Shown piece after piece: positions 1 to 9,287 of a stretch of DNA of 64,000 bases. Source of the stretch: CAZLAK01 sp964557545. Its GTDB lineage: Bacteria > Bacillota > Desulfotomaculia > Desulfotomaculales > Pelotomaculaceae. Made by a program: the position numbers and the translations under genes. Below the pieces are notes generated by a model, which saw only the letters and a program-made list of their open reading frames with translations, was not told the DNA's origin and did no database searches. The stretch is from NCBI GenBank assembly GCA_964557545.1, contig CAZLAK010000004.1:1-64000 (forward strand). The letters run 5' to 3'. Every line of letters starts with the position of its first letter. Position 1 is the stretch's first letter.

Positions 1-1
1 G

Positions 2-829
2 CATATTGTCGACCCTAAAAATCCCGGGGCGGTTGACGAGATCATTCACTTAGGGGACCACTGGGACGAGCGGGGCATACGCGGCAAAAAGAGCGAAATT
101 TTAGCAATTAACAGGGAAATCGGTCGGTTGTTCCGCCACGCCTACGCTTACTTAAGAGGCGCCAAGCTCTTTTTGGACGAGGTGGAGTCTTACTACACAG
201 AGAGCGGGGCTTTCAACGAAGGCGCTTTTAACCGGTTGGCGCTGGACTTAATTCACGAAATATTTGCAGAAAAGCGGGGTTTTGCGGAAAAACCAAAAGC
301 ACGCCACCTCTTTGCCACGGCTATTACTCCTGACGGTCCTGTGAGCCATTTAGAAAGCGTTGTCGGTCACTTGAGCGTGCGCTACGTGGTGAACGGCGAC
401 GACGGCACGGGCAAGACCGTGCTGGTGCGCCGTATAATGGAGGCCGCTTTGGCCCGCGGCTATAACGTGACTGCCTTTCACTGTGCGCTGAACCCGCATG
501 CCGTTGACCACCTGGTGATCCACGGCTTAAACCTTGCGGTCATCAACAATGTGGAGCCCCACTTCTACCGGCCCAAGGAAGGCGACGTGGTGGTCGACAC
601 CATGACCTGTGTAGACCCGGTGATCAGCGAGGCGGGCCTGGCCGAGAGGGGGGCGGCCCGCGGTCTGTACCGGCAGTGCCTGGAGCAGGCGGTGGCCTTT
701 TTGGCCAGGGCCAAAAAGATGCACGACGAGATGGAGGGCTACTACGTGCCTTACATGGACTTTGACGCCATCAACGCCAGGCGGGAGAAAACGCTGCAGC
801 GCATACTCCAGCTGGCGGAGGAACTGTAA
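2..829 (+). CDS. P-loop ATPase of the PRK06851 type, 5' end outside window
   Basis: The reading frame is open from base 2, so the gene begins before the window; 275 residues are visible. A Walker A motif GDDGTGKT lies near visible residue 132 and is followed by a Walker B-like stretch (VVVDTMTCVDP). The arrangement matches the PRK06851 family, a two-P-loop ATPase of unknown role, of which this would be the second half. The stop is only 2 bp from the stop of the convergent HdrD-like gene. An 85-bp block at 666-750 is repeated exactly at 5906-5990 inside a broken copy of the same gene tail. The function is not established; family assignment is from recognition of the sequence. Confidence 0.75.
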   Translation, partial: HIVDPKNPGAVDEIIHLGDHWDERGIRGKKSEILAINREIGRLFRHAYAYLRGAKLFLDEVESYYTESGAFNEGAFNRLALDLIHEIFAEKRGFAEKPKARHLFATAITPDGPVSHLESVVGHLSVRYVVNGDDGTGKTVLVRRIMEAALARGYNVTAFHCALNPHAVDHLVIHGLNLAVINNVEPHFYRPKEGDVVVDTMTCVDPVISEAGLAERGAARGLYRQCLEQAVAFLARAKKMHDEMEGYYVPYMDFDAINARREKTLQRILQLAEEL

Positions 830-831
830 TT

Positions 832-2436
832 TTACTTGTATGCCGAAAAGTCGAGGTAGGGGTTGTCAAAATTAACCATAGCGTTGACAATAAGCTCTGC
901 CAGCCCCCCGTAACGGATGTTGAACCTGTCGGCGGCCTTGTAATAATCGAAAATGCCCCTGAAAGCCCCTTTGCAGTTTGAGCAGGGGGCGCAGGCATAT
1001 TTCAGGACAGCAGGATCCTCCGCAGTGTCCTGAAACGCCTCCAGAACCTGCTTGAACTTCATCCTGCCGGCAACTTTGTTTACCTATTCCTGGAAGTTTA
1101 AACTTTTCATAACTGCAAAGCCGCTGCCACCGCCGCAACAGTAATTCTTTATGCCGTTTGGCTGCATTTCCCTGAACTGGGGGCAAATAGCTTTTATTAT
1201 CTTGCGCTGGGGCTGGACCACACCCATCATCCTGGTGATATTGCAAGGGTCGTGCAGGGTAACTGGAAAGTTGTTCCTTGCCGGGTCCAGCTTGAGAACA
1301 TTTTTTTTAACCAAATCCCAGAGCAGGGGAAAAGAGCTCTCACGCGGGATGTTATCCTCACCTGCCACAAACCGGTCCGCAGTTACTGCGGCCGCCCTGT
1401 GGGCGTGACCGCACTCGCCGATGACAATCCTCCTCACGCCCAGGCTTTTAGCTGCCTTTAACTGGGCCAGGGCAATTTTACGGGCCTGGACATCGTCGTA
1501 AAAGAGGCCGTAGTTGACAGCATCGTAACCGTTCAGGTCGCTGCTCAGCGTCCAGTTAAGGCCGGCTTCTTCAAAAATGACCGCGTAGGCTGCCGGTCCG
1601 TCAGGCCAGGAAATGTAATCCCCGGCATTGTGCACCAAAAGTATGTCGGCGCCCTTTTTGTCTACCGGAATTTTATACTGCCTGCCGGTCCTCTCGGCAA
1701 TATCTTCTTCCATAAACTCGATTATGTCCAAAAAAGCGGCTTTACTGATGCCTGTGCTCGAACCGGTTTTCAGCTGCAGAACGGTGCCTTTTTCGTGCAG
1801 CATTGAATGTGCCATATTCATTTCCTGGCTGAAAAGCTTCCTGATTTCCCTGGCCAAAAGCCCGTTGTCCAGACCCAGGGGGCAGGCTTGGGCGCAGCGG
1901 CGGCATAAGTTGCAGCGGTATGCAAGCTCTCCCAGGCGCATAACAGCTTCAATGTTTATCTCAATATCCCCGCTCTTGAACCGGCCCAAGAGGCTGCCCC
2001 CCTGCCTGTATTTCCTGTAAAGCCGCCTAAAAGCCTCCGAGCGGAAAATAGGCCTGTAGGCTTCCTCCCCGCCGCTAGCTTTAAAAATGTGGCAGGACTC
2101 TGAACAGGTATCACACCTGGCGCAATATTCAAATGATATACCCAGCGGCTGCAGGTAGCTCCTGTTGGCTTCTTTAGAAAAAAGCTTGTCCAGGCCGCCT
2201 AAGAATTTTTTGACAATTTCCTCTTCCTCTTCTTTGGTCTTAGGCCTGACCAGCCTGTCGTTTGCTATAATCCCGTCCAGGCTCGCACAGTATTTCTCTT
2301 TCCATGCTTCCTTTGTTTCAGTCAATTCTGGCTCCATGCCCGGCTGATTGTAAGGGGCCGGCAGAGGCATCAAATGGTCAAGCTTTACCAGCTTTTCACA
2401 GGGCCTGGCCAGGTCTTTAAGTTTTATGTCTTTCAA
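832..2436 (-). pseudogene. HdrD/DsrK-like Fe-S oxidoreductase interrupted by in-frame TAG
   Basis: This is a cytoplasmic (Fe-S) protein of the HdrD/DsrK/TmcB type, which passes electrons from a membrane haem b partner to disulfide or other carriers. It starts at TTG 2436. Two 4Fe-4S clusters are visible (CARCDTCSESC; CNLCRRCAQAC). A C-terminal CCG domain follows (HDPC ... NYCCGGGSGF ... CAPCSNC). After codon 450 an amber codon (TAG, 1084-1086) interrupts the frame, but the same frame continues to 832 with clear homology, including the last CCG cysteines. The stop sits where I expect tryptophan in relatives, so TGG to TAG is likely. Without read-through the CCG cluster site is incomplete. It could be a nonsense mutation or a base error. 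It lies just downstream of its damaged membrane partner. Confidence 0.7.
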
Positions 2437-2979
2437 TCCTGACCGGGGAAAAAGTTATTAGCGCCTTTGCAATTTCCCGCGCATAATTGAAGCCGGCGTC
2501 GCCGCTCCAGGCTAGCAGCCCGGCGGCACCTGACAAGATGGTGCTGCAGTAAACCAGGGCGGCCCAAGGGTTTTTGCCAGCTGCTCCACATTTGCTTTTA
2601 ACGGCAGCCCGGAAAGTTCCATCAAAACGCCTGTCAGCAATAAAACAGCCCACAAAAAAGACAGGTAAATCCCCAGGTGCATCGTATAGCTGAGCCACCA
2701 CTGGCGCCGCTGGTTAACAAACAGTTTCCTGATGAAAAGTATTTCCTTTAAAGCTTCCATGATCTTCCCGGCACGGCTGACCCGCCTTGGCTTATTCCAC
2801 CATTCCACTTCCTCATAATAAGAGCCCCCGTACCGGCCCCTTTCCCCCGGTTCTCCGGGTACCGGATAGATTTCCCAGCGGCCGTGCAGGGGCATCTTAA
2901 CCAAGCAGTATACCCTGTAGACAGAAAGTCCGGTAAAAGCAGCAATGGAGAAATAAATAAAAACCAGGAGGAACAACAA
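2417..2979 (-). pseudogene. HdrE/NarI-like haem b membrane subunit, frameshifted and truncated
   Basis: The first 150 codons from TTG 2979 encode a NarI/DsrM/HdrE-like membrane subunit: a transmembrane helix at residues 1-22, the conserved loop RWEIYPVPGEP ... RYGGSYYEEVEWWNKP, and a second helix with a candidate haem ligand His (SYTMHLGIYLSFLW). Near 2560 the frame is lost (GPPWFTAAPS...); a neighbouring frame carries on with NPWAALVYCSTILSGAAGLL to about 2417. The family usually has about five helices, so the C-terminal half is missing even when the frameshift is allowed for. It precedes the HdrD-like gene and overlaps its start, as in intact hdrED/dsrMK pairs. I infer that this respiratory module is decaying. 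Confidence 0.65.
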
Positions 2980-3018
2980 GCATACCCCCTGGAATAACGC
3001 TGTGGAAATTATGCTGTG

Positions 3019-3024
3019 ATTATA
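3019..3024 (-). promoter_or_regulatory. Possible -10 of the hdrED-like pair
   Basis: TATAAT on the minus strand, about 40 bases upstream of the TTG start at 2979 and its GGGGGT ribosome-binding site. No good -35 box is seen at the right distance, so this is weak. Confidence 0.3.
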
Positions 3025-3195
3025 CCTTGTCTAAAGACTGGCCCGTTACACTTTCATTAACCGGGTCCAGAAATAATGTTAGCACCTTTGCAGAACCAGG
3101 GCAAGCTTCTCAAAATTTTTTCAGCAGTAAAGCGCTCTGAAAAGGCACCTGCTGCGCCGGCGCCGTTGCCGGCATTGTTCTCAGGCAGGCCTTAG

Positions 3196-5043
3196 TTACT
3201 TGATTGTTACGTTGTAATTTCTCAGCCACGCATCCACCTGAATTAGGTAGGCGAAAAACTGAGCGTCCCCCATTAACTGGCTGAACCAGGGGCGGTCAAA
3301 GAGCGCACCACTGGAAAGGGCTGCAGCACGAACGGCGTCCACGTTGATCAGTGGAAGCAGGGGCGATTCCGGATCGTCAAGGATGCGCAGTATCCAACTG
3401 CGTACTGCCGCAAGGTAGGCCGGATTGTGAGTCTTTGGATACGGACTTTTTCGCCGCCCCAGCACGTCTTCGGGAAGAGTGTCCGCCAGCGCCCGGCGCA
3501 AAATACCTTTTGCCATATCGTCACAATTTTTCATTGCCCACGGGATGTTCCAGACGTACTCTACCAGGCGGTGGTCGCAGAACGGCACCCGCACCTCCAG
3601 GCCCACGGCCATGCTCATCCTGTCCTTGCGGTCTAAAAGCATCTGCATGAACCGCGTGATATTCAGGTAAAACATTTCCCGAATGCGGGCCTCAAACTGA
3701 TTCTCGCCCGCCAGCCGCGGCACCTCAGCTAGGGCCTCCAGGTACCGCTCGGCCACATACTCCTCCGGCTTTATACGCCCGGCCAGTTCCGGCGAGAGAA
3801 ACCGTGTCCGGTCCCGTATCTTCCTTATCCAGGGAAAAGTGCCTGCGGCTAAAGCCTCCGCGTTGTGAAACCAGGGATAGCCGCCAAACACTTCATCGGC
3901 TGACTCGCCAGAAAGGGCGACTGTGGCGTCTTTCTTTATCTCGCGGCAGAAAAGGTAGAGAGAAGAGTCAACATCTGCCATGCCGGGCAGGTCGTTAGCC
4001 AGCGCCGCCGGCACCAGCGCTTCTACCAGCTCCGGTGTGTCAATTTTAACCACATGGTGGCAAGTGCCGAGGTAATCCGAGACACGCCTCGTCCACTGGG
4101 CGTCGGAGTCAGGCTGAAAATAATCAGGCCGGAAATAGCGGTCGTTCCCGGCATAGTCGACGGAGTAAGTATGGAGCGTTCCCAGGCCGTCCCGCCGGAA
4201 AATGCCTGCAGCAACTGCAGTAATAGCGCTGGAGTCCAGCCCGCCGGACAGGAAGGTGCACACGGGCACGTCGGATACGAGCTGGCGCTCGACCGCATCC
4301 TTAAAAAGCTCCCGCACCGTGGCGACGGTAGTTTCAAAGTCGTCGGTATGAGGGCGGCTTTCCAGGGCCCAGTACCGGCGCTGGTGCAGGCCGTTCCGGT
4401 CGTACACCAGGCAGTAGCCCGACCTCAACTCCGCAATTCCACAGTAAACCCCATGCCCCGGCGTGCGGGAAGGACCCATGGCGAAGACCTCGGCTAGCCC
4501 CTCTTCGTCCACCTCCGGCTTTACCGCCGGGTGAGCGAGGAGCGCTTTCAGTTCAGAGCCGAACAAGAAGGAACTGCCTCGCTGCGTGTAAAAAAGGGGC
4601 TTGACGCCCAGGCGGTCGCGGGCGAGAAACAGGCTCTGGTTGGCCTCATCCCAGATGGCAAAGGCAAAAATGCCGTTGAAGCGTTCGACGCAGGCAGCCC
4701 CCCATTCCATGTAGGCAACCAGGAGCGCTTCAGTGTCCGAATTGCGGGTGAAGAATTTGTGCCCGCGCGATTCCAGTTCCCGTCTTAAGTCTAATGTATT
4801 ATACAGCTCGCCGTTGTAGGTTATTGTATAAGTGCGCTCCCCCAGCCGGCGGGTCATGGGCTGGCTCCCGCCCTCGGGGTCTACGACAATTAGCCGGCGG
4901 TGCCCAATGGCAGCGCGGGGCGACACCCATACCCCGGCGGCGTCCGGCCCGCGGCGGGACAGCGTTTCAACCATCTCGTCCAGGATGTGGCGCTTTTGGG
5001 TCAGGTCCTCCTCCCAGTCTATCCAGCCGGTAATTCCACACAC
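3196..5043 (-). CDS. asnB: Asparagine synthase (glutamine-hydrolysing)
   Basis: Converts aspartate, glutamine and ATP to asparagine. The 615-residue protein begins M-C-G-I, which supplies the N-terminal nucleophile Cys2 of a class II glutaminase after Met removal. The GTG start at 5043 is fixed by this and by AAGGAGGG 7 bases upstream. The glutaminase domain fills about residues 1-210 (RRGPDAAG, GHRRLIVVDP, YNGELYN). The synthetase domain carries the PP-loop SGGLDSS near residue 270 and GESADEVFGGYPW further on. Length and order resemble the AsnO/AsnB forms of Gram-positive bacteria. It stands alone between decayed genes, and its leader holds a hairpin terminator suggesting attenuation. Confidence 0.93.
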   Translation of the reverse strand: MCGITGWIDWEEDLTQKRHILDEMVETLSRRGPDAAGVWVSPRAAIGHRRLIVVDPEGGSQPMTRRLGERTYTITYNGELYNTLDLRRELESRGHKFFTRNSDTEALLVAYMEWGAACVERFNGIFAFAIWDEANQSLFLARDRLGVKPLFYTQRGSSFLFGSELKALLAHPAVKPEVDEEGLAEVFAMGPSRTPGHGVYCGIAELRSGYCLVYDRNGLHQRRYWALESRPHTDDFETTVATVRELFKDAVERQLVSDVPVCTFLSGGLDSSAITAVAAGIFRRDGLGTLHTYSVDYAGNDRYFRPDYFQPDSDAQWTRRVSDYLGTCHHVVKIDTPELVEALVPAALANDLPGMADVDSSLYLFCREIKKDATVALSGESADEVFGGYPWFHNAEALAAGTFPWIRKIRDRTRFLSPELAGRIKPEEYVAERYLEALAEVPRLAGENQFEARIREMFYLNITRFMQMLLDRKDRMSMAVGLEVRVPFCDHRLVEYVWNIPWAMKNCDDMAKGILRRALADTLPEDVLGRRKSPYPKTHNPAYLAAVRSWILRILDDPESPLLPLINVDAVRAAALSSGALFDRPWFSQLMGDAQFFAYLIQVDAWLRNYNVTIK

Positions 5044-5075
5044 AAGATAGCCCTCCTTAAAAAGCAGTTTTATTG

Positions 5076-5137
5076 AAAAAAAGTCCCGAAAGAAGCGAAA
5101 GCTCCTTTCAGGACCTCATTGTCCCCGGCAGCACCTT
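5076..5137 (-). promoter_or_regulatory. Candidate attenuator in the asnB leader
   Basis: On the minus strand an intrinsic terminator (GTCCTGAAAG / CTTTCGGGAC then seven T, 5114-5076) ends about 33 bases before the asnB start. Its 5' arm GTCC can instead pair with an upstream GGAC (5124-5121) across the loop AATGAG, giving mutually exclusive structures. Just upstream, AAGGTGCTGCCGGGG matches the T-box core at 11 of 15 positions but has lost the UGGN that pairs with tRNA. I cannot see a convincing specifier stem. It could instead simply terminate transcription from the nif fossil. Confidence 0.45.
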
Positions 5138-5312
5138 GCTACACTTTATGAAGTATTACAAAAAAGTAGGCATGGACACCTGCTTATAAAATTTATTGAC
5201 GCCTTCGTGTGGCAAAAGACTTTCTGCCGGCCGCTCACCCTGGAGCTGGTGCAGACAAAAATATGATGCCTGGGTTTGTTCACTTCCATCACTCCTCCGA
5301 ACTTCAGCAATT

Positions 5313-5804
5313 TTATACGGCTTCCTTTTTATTGAGCTTTTCAACCGCGTACCTCAAGCCGTTTTCGATGGTGTCGCAGCACTCGATGTTGAAGAACTCC
5401 AGGGACCGGTCTTCACCCAGCAGGCCGACGGCGTCCGCCCTGCACTGACGGCAGTGGTACATCTGCTGCAAATCGGCCTGGCAAATATTTCTCATTTTGT
5501 TGATTTCCCTCATGGGGGTCCGGGGCAGGTTTTCAAAGGCGCTCCCCCCCGGCCGGGATCATGGGCATGATGTTGGTTATAAACGCCCCCAGTTCCTTGA
5601 CCTTTTTCACGATTTCCGGGATGTTGCCGTCATTGATGCCCTTAACCATTACGATGTTTATCTTGACGACCACTCCCAGCCTGGCGTGGATGGGGAAACC
5701 GTGCCACACCAAGGGGGATGCCCTCCCTTTCGGTGAGGTACCTGACGTCAGAATGACCGATGGCAATATTGGCACCCATTTCCCTGCTCTTTTCCCGGAT
5801 CTGC
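5313..5804 (-). pseudogene. Nitrogenase-assembly fossil: NifN-like fragment fused to NifB C-terminus
   Basis: Reading the minus strand from 5804, one frame gives IREKSREMGANIAIGHSD then VRYLTEREGIPL. After a one-base slip at the C5 run (plus G5, 5713-5717) another gives HGFPIHARLG. This pattern is the C-terminal region of NifN/NifK-type proteins. At about 5674 it passes directly into VVVKINIVMVKGIND and ELGAFITNIMPMIPAGG, the end of the NifB radical-SAM region. After a second slip at a C7 run (5544-5550), the diagnostic NifB tail follows (MYHCRQCRADAVGLLGEDR), ending at 5313. The NifN end and the NifB N-terminus with its CxxxCxxC cluster are deleted. NifN-B fusions exist in clostridia, so this may be the collapsed remnant of one. 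It cannot make a working protein. Confidence 0.7.
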
Positions 5805-6096
5805 CTACCAGCGCAAGAAAGGCGACACCGTCATCGACACCATGACCTGCGTTGATCCGGTCATCAATGAGGCTTACCTGGTGGAGAAGGGCGCGGCGCA
5901 CGGCATGTACCGGCAGTGCCTGGAGCAGGCGGTGGCCTTTTTGGCCAGGGCCAAAAAGATGCACGACGAGATGGAGGGCTACTACGTGCCGTACATGGAC
6001 TTTGCAGCGGTCAACGCCCGGCGGGAGCGCGTGTTAGAAAAGATACTGGAATTTGCCGCAGAATTGCGGGATTACACTGCTATATCTATTCAATAA
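5803..6096 (+). pseudogene. Second, truncated copy of the PRK06851-type ATPase tail
   Basis: From 5803 the plus-strand frame reads AYQRKKGDTVIDTMTCVDP, matching FYRPKEGDVVVDTMTCVDP of the first gene, and continues to a stop at 6096. No start, P-loop or N-terminal part is present; upstream sequence is the antisense nif fossil. The DNA at 5906-5990 is identical to 666-750, while the flanks differ at many positions. That suggests gene conversion or recombination, not a single recent duplication. The copies are in direct orientation and enclose the hdr, asnB and nif remnants. Confidence 0.75.
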
Positions 6097-6248
6097 AGCT
6101 ATATCTATACAATAATTACGATACGACCTGATAATATGACCTGCTATGTAGAATTAAATAATGCCCCCAGGAGGAAATGGGGTAAATGTGTCGAATTGCA
6201 TGTGAAAGTTTTGTTTGTATAATTACTGCTGGGGGAAGTGTCAGTCTT

Positions 6249-9236
6249 ATGAAATTTAAGCTCAAGAGAGCGGGCCGCCTCTTTGTTCTTTTCCTTGTTG
6301 CTTTGCTCCCCGTTGTGGGGGCCGTTTTTTACCTGGTAATTGACCAGAGCCGCCGGTCAGAAAAAGAAACACAGGAAGAGGCGCTGGCTCTCTTGCGCTC
6401 GGTTTGTACTGTGCACAAAGAGGCCATGGAAAATGCGGGAAGGCTTTTGGAGGTGCTCGCTTGCCTGCCCGCCGTCCGCCAACTGGATGTTAGTAATTGC
6501 GCGCCGGTTTTAGAAGGTGTTTTTCGGGGGAATAATTACCTGGCCAATTTGGGCTTGGCCAGTGCCAGCGGTGACCTTCTATACAGCGCTGTTGCCGTGC
6601 ATGAGCCGGTCAATGTGGCCGACCGCCTCTACTTTCAAAGGGCAGTTTCCACGGGCAGGCTTTCTATAGGGGAGTACGCCTTAGGAAAAGTGACGGGAAA
6701 GCCTTCCCTGCATCTCGGCTTTCCGGTTACCGGCGAAAATGGCAATGTAAAAGCAGTAATATACGCGGCTCTTGACCTTTCTCGCCTGGCGGCGGTAGCC
6801 TCGGAGTTTCCCCTGCCCCCGGGTACCGTTTTTACTGTGCTGGACAGCGCCGGCAATGTGCTGGTGCGCTTTCCCGACGGGCTGGATTGGCTGGGAAAAA
6901 AGGCGGACCTCCCCACGAGTATTTTTTTTGAACGCCCGGAAGGGGCGGCTTTGTGGGAAGAGAGAGATGATAAGCGATTTTTCTTGGTTTCTCTTCCCCT
7001 TTGGAAAGAGGAAAGCACTCAAGACTGTAGCGGGGTGGTGGCTTGCCTGTCCATCCCGGCGGAGAGTATATATGCGATGGCCGTGAAAACGGGGGCCAGC
7101 AGTTTTTGGGCCTTGTCTTTGTCGGTGCTGCTGGTGCTGACTTTTTTAATGGCAGGGGGAGGCAGCCTTTTCCTGGTCAGGGGGGCGGAGCGGGAGGCCA
7201 CCTTAGCCGAAGAGAAGTACCGTGCCCTCTTTGAAAATACGGGTACGGCCACCGTTCTCGCCGGAGAAGATGGCATTATTACCCTGGCCAACGGAGAATT
7301 TGCCAGGCTTGTTGGCTGCAGCGTGGAAGAAATTATTGGCAAAAAGGGGTGGCAAGATTTCTTCTTCTGGGATGAAGGGTCAAATGTGGCAGAAGGTGGT
7401 CGTTGTTCTGACATTCCTTCTCTCGCCCCCGCACCGTACTACCTGGAGGCCAGGGTGCGCGCTGGTGGGGGTAGAGTGAAAGACGCCTGCTTAACAATTG
7501 CTCCCCTGCCGGGTACCAGCCAATATATTATTTCTGCGCTGGATATAACCGCCCAAAAAGAAGCCGAACGCGCCTTGCTAAGAAGGCTGGACTTTGAAAA
7601 AATTGCGGCGCAGGTTTCTTCGCGCTTTGTTAAGGAAACATTTGACGAGGCCGTAGAGTTTGCCTTGGAAGAAATAGGCGGCTTTGCCCGCGCTGGCAGG
7701 GCTTACCTTTTCTTGCTGCGGGACGGCGGCTGCATTATGGACAACACCCACGAGTGGTGCGCGGCCGGCGTTTCCCCACAAAAAGAAAACCTGCAGGGCC
7801 TAACTACGGCCGCATTTCCCTGGTGGATGGACAAGCTAGAGCGAGGAGAGATCATCCATGTAACCGACGTAAGCCAGATGCCGGCCGAAGCAGGGGCGGA
7901 AAAAGAGATCCTGGAAAGCCAGGATATAAAGTCCCTCCTCGTCCTGCCCGTCTTTAGCGGGAAAACCCTGGCCGGCTTTATCGGGCTGGACAACGTGGAG
8001 GCGGCGGGCAGCTGGCGGGAGGAGGACATTTTGCTTCTCAATCTCTGTGCTGAAGTTATCGGCGGTGCCCTGGAGCGCCGGCGGCTTTTCGAGCGGCAGG
8101 CGGCGTTGGCCAGGGAAAACGAGCAGCTCTACCAGAAGGCGCAGGAGCGTCTGGCTCAATTGGAGACGCTGCGCCGCATTGACGCCGTCATCCTGGCCAG
8201 TATGGACCTGCACTTGACCCTGGAAGTGGTTTTAAGCAGTGTAGTGGAGCAGTTGGCGGCCAGCGGGGCGGCGGCCCTGCTGTTTGACACCCGTTCGGGC
8301 CGCCTGGAGCCAGTGGCTGCTAAAGGAACTGTTCCTTTGCCGGACGAAAAAAGAGGCCTGCGCTGGGGGGAGGGCTGCCTGACCTGGTGGCCGGGCGAGG
8401 ATCTGCCGGTCAACGTTTTTGCCCTGGAAGAAGTGGGCTGCCCGCGGGCACCGCATTTAGCGGCGGCGGGCCTTGCGGCTTGCGCTGGTGTCCCGCTGGT
8501 GGCCCGCGGGGAAGTAAAGGGGCTCTTGGAGGTGTTTTTCCGCTCGTCCGATGTTTTAACCGCAGAGCAGCGGGATTACCTTAAGTCTTTGGCCCGGCAG
8601 GCGGCCGTTGCCGTGGACAACGCCCAACTCGTGGAAAACTTGCGCAGTTCCCACCGGGAGCTGGAGCGGGCCTACGACGGTACAATCGAGGCCCTGGCGC
8701 GCGCTTTGGACCTTAGGGACCAAGAAACGGAAGGGCACAGCCGGCGGGTAGCGGATCTGGCGGTGAGGGTGGCCCGGGCGATGGGCCTGCCGGACGAAAT
8801 GATCTTGCACTTGCGCCGCGGAGCGCTCTTGCACGACATCGGCAAACTGGGTGTGCCGGACAGCATTTTGCACAAGCCCGGGCACTTTACAGAAGAAGAG
8901 TGGGAGATTATGCGGCGCCACCCGGTTTACGCCTGGGAAATGCTCTCGGGCATTGAACACCTGCGCCCGGCGCTGGATGTTCCGTATTACCACCACGAAA
9001 AGTGGGACGGAACCGGCTACCCGAGCGGATTGCGGGGCAGCCAGATACCTCTTTTGGCCCGCATATTTGCGGTGGTGGATGTCTGGGACGCCCTGCTTTC
9101 GCCGCGACCTTACCGCCCACCCTGGACACCCGAAGCGGCCCTGGCCTACATCAAAAACCAGGCTGGTAAGCATTTTGATCCGGCAGTAGTAGAAGCCTTT
9201 TTGGGCCTTTTTAAAGCAAGTGATCTAGAAAGTTAA
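6249..9236 (+). CDS. Membrane Cache-PAS-GAF-GAF-HD-GYP sensor (c-di-GMP phosphodiesterase)
   Basis: Predicted to bind an extracytoplasmic ligand and hydrolyse cyclic di-GMP. With the start at ATG 6249 (995 aa), residues 8-30 form the first transmembrane helix. An extracytoplasmic Cache-like region runs to about 280, followed by a second helix near 285-308. Then come a PAS domain (about 320-440), a GAF domain (about 450-595), a coiled linker, a second GAF (about 640-790) and an HD-GYP domain (about 800-990) with HDIGK and HHEKWDGTGYP intact. An alternative ATG at 6186 has AGGAGG 11 bases upstream and would add 21 residues. I prefer 6249 because basic residues then directly precede the helix and GGGGGAAG is well placed. 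First gene of a c-di-GMP block. Confidence 0.88.
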   Translation: MKFKLKRAGRLFVLFLVALLPVVGAVFYLVIDQSRRSEKETQEEALALLRSVCTVHKEAMENAGRLLEVLACLPAVRQLDVSNCAPVLEGVFRGNNYLANLGLASASGDLLYSAVAVHEPVNVADRLYFQRAVSTGRLSIGEYALGKVTGKPSLHLGFPVTGENGNVKAVIYAALDLSRLAAVASEFPLPPGTVFTVLDSAGNVLVRFPDGLDWLGKKADLPTSIFFERPEGAALWEERDDKRFFLVSLPLWKEESTQDCSGVVACLSIPAESIYAMAVKTGASSFWALSLSVLLVLTFLMAGGGSLFLVRGAEREATLAEEKYRALFENTGTATVLAGEDGIITLANGEFARLVGCSVEEIIGKKGWQDFFFWDEGSNVAEGGRCSDIPSLAPAPYYLEARVRAGGGRVKDACLTIAPLPGTSQYIISALDITAQKEAERALLRRLDFEKIAAQVSSRFVKETFDEAVEFALEEIGGFARAGRAYLFLLRDGGCIMDNTHEWCAAGVSPQKENLQGLTTAAFPWWMDKLERGEIIHVTDVSQMPAEAGAEKEILESQDIKSLLVLPVFSGKTLAGFIGLDNVEAAGSWREEDILLLNLCAEVIGGALERRRLFERQAALARENEQLYQKAQERLAQLETLRRIDAVILASMDLHLTLEVVLSSVVEQLAASGAAALLFDTRSGRLEPVAAKGTVPLPDEKRGLRWGEGCLTWWPGEDLPVNVFALEEVGCPRAPHLAAAGLAACAGVPLVARGEVKGLLEVFFRSSDVLTAEQRDYLKSLARQAAVAVDNAQLVENLRSSHRELERAYDGTIEALARALDLRDQETEGHSRRVADLAVRVARAMGLPDEMILHLRRGALLHDIGKLGVPDSILHKPGHFTEEEWEIMRRHPVYAWEMLSGIEHLRPALDVPYYHHEKWDGTGYPSGLRGSQIPLLARIFAVVDVWDALLSPRPYRPPWTPEAALAYIKNQAGKHFDPAVVEAFLGLFKASDLES

Positions 9237-9287
9237 AAGAGACTTAAAAAATTAAAAAAATTTAGAATTTCAAAGTTCGCTTTTTAC

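Noticed and set aside
832..1086. TAG in the HdrD-like gene as a pyrrolysine codon
   Set aside because: The position fits Trp in relatives as I recall them, no pyl genes are visible, and the neighbouring gene is also damaged; mutation or error is simpler.
5156..5344. 62-codon minus-strand ORF in the asnB leader
   Set aside because: No ribosome site, no homology, and it overlaps the NifB remnant in another frame.
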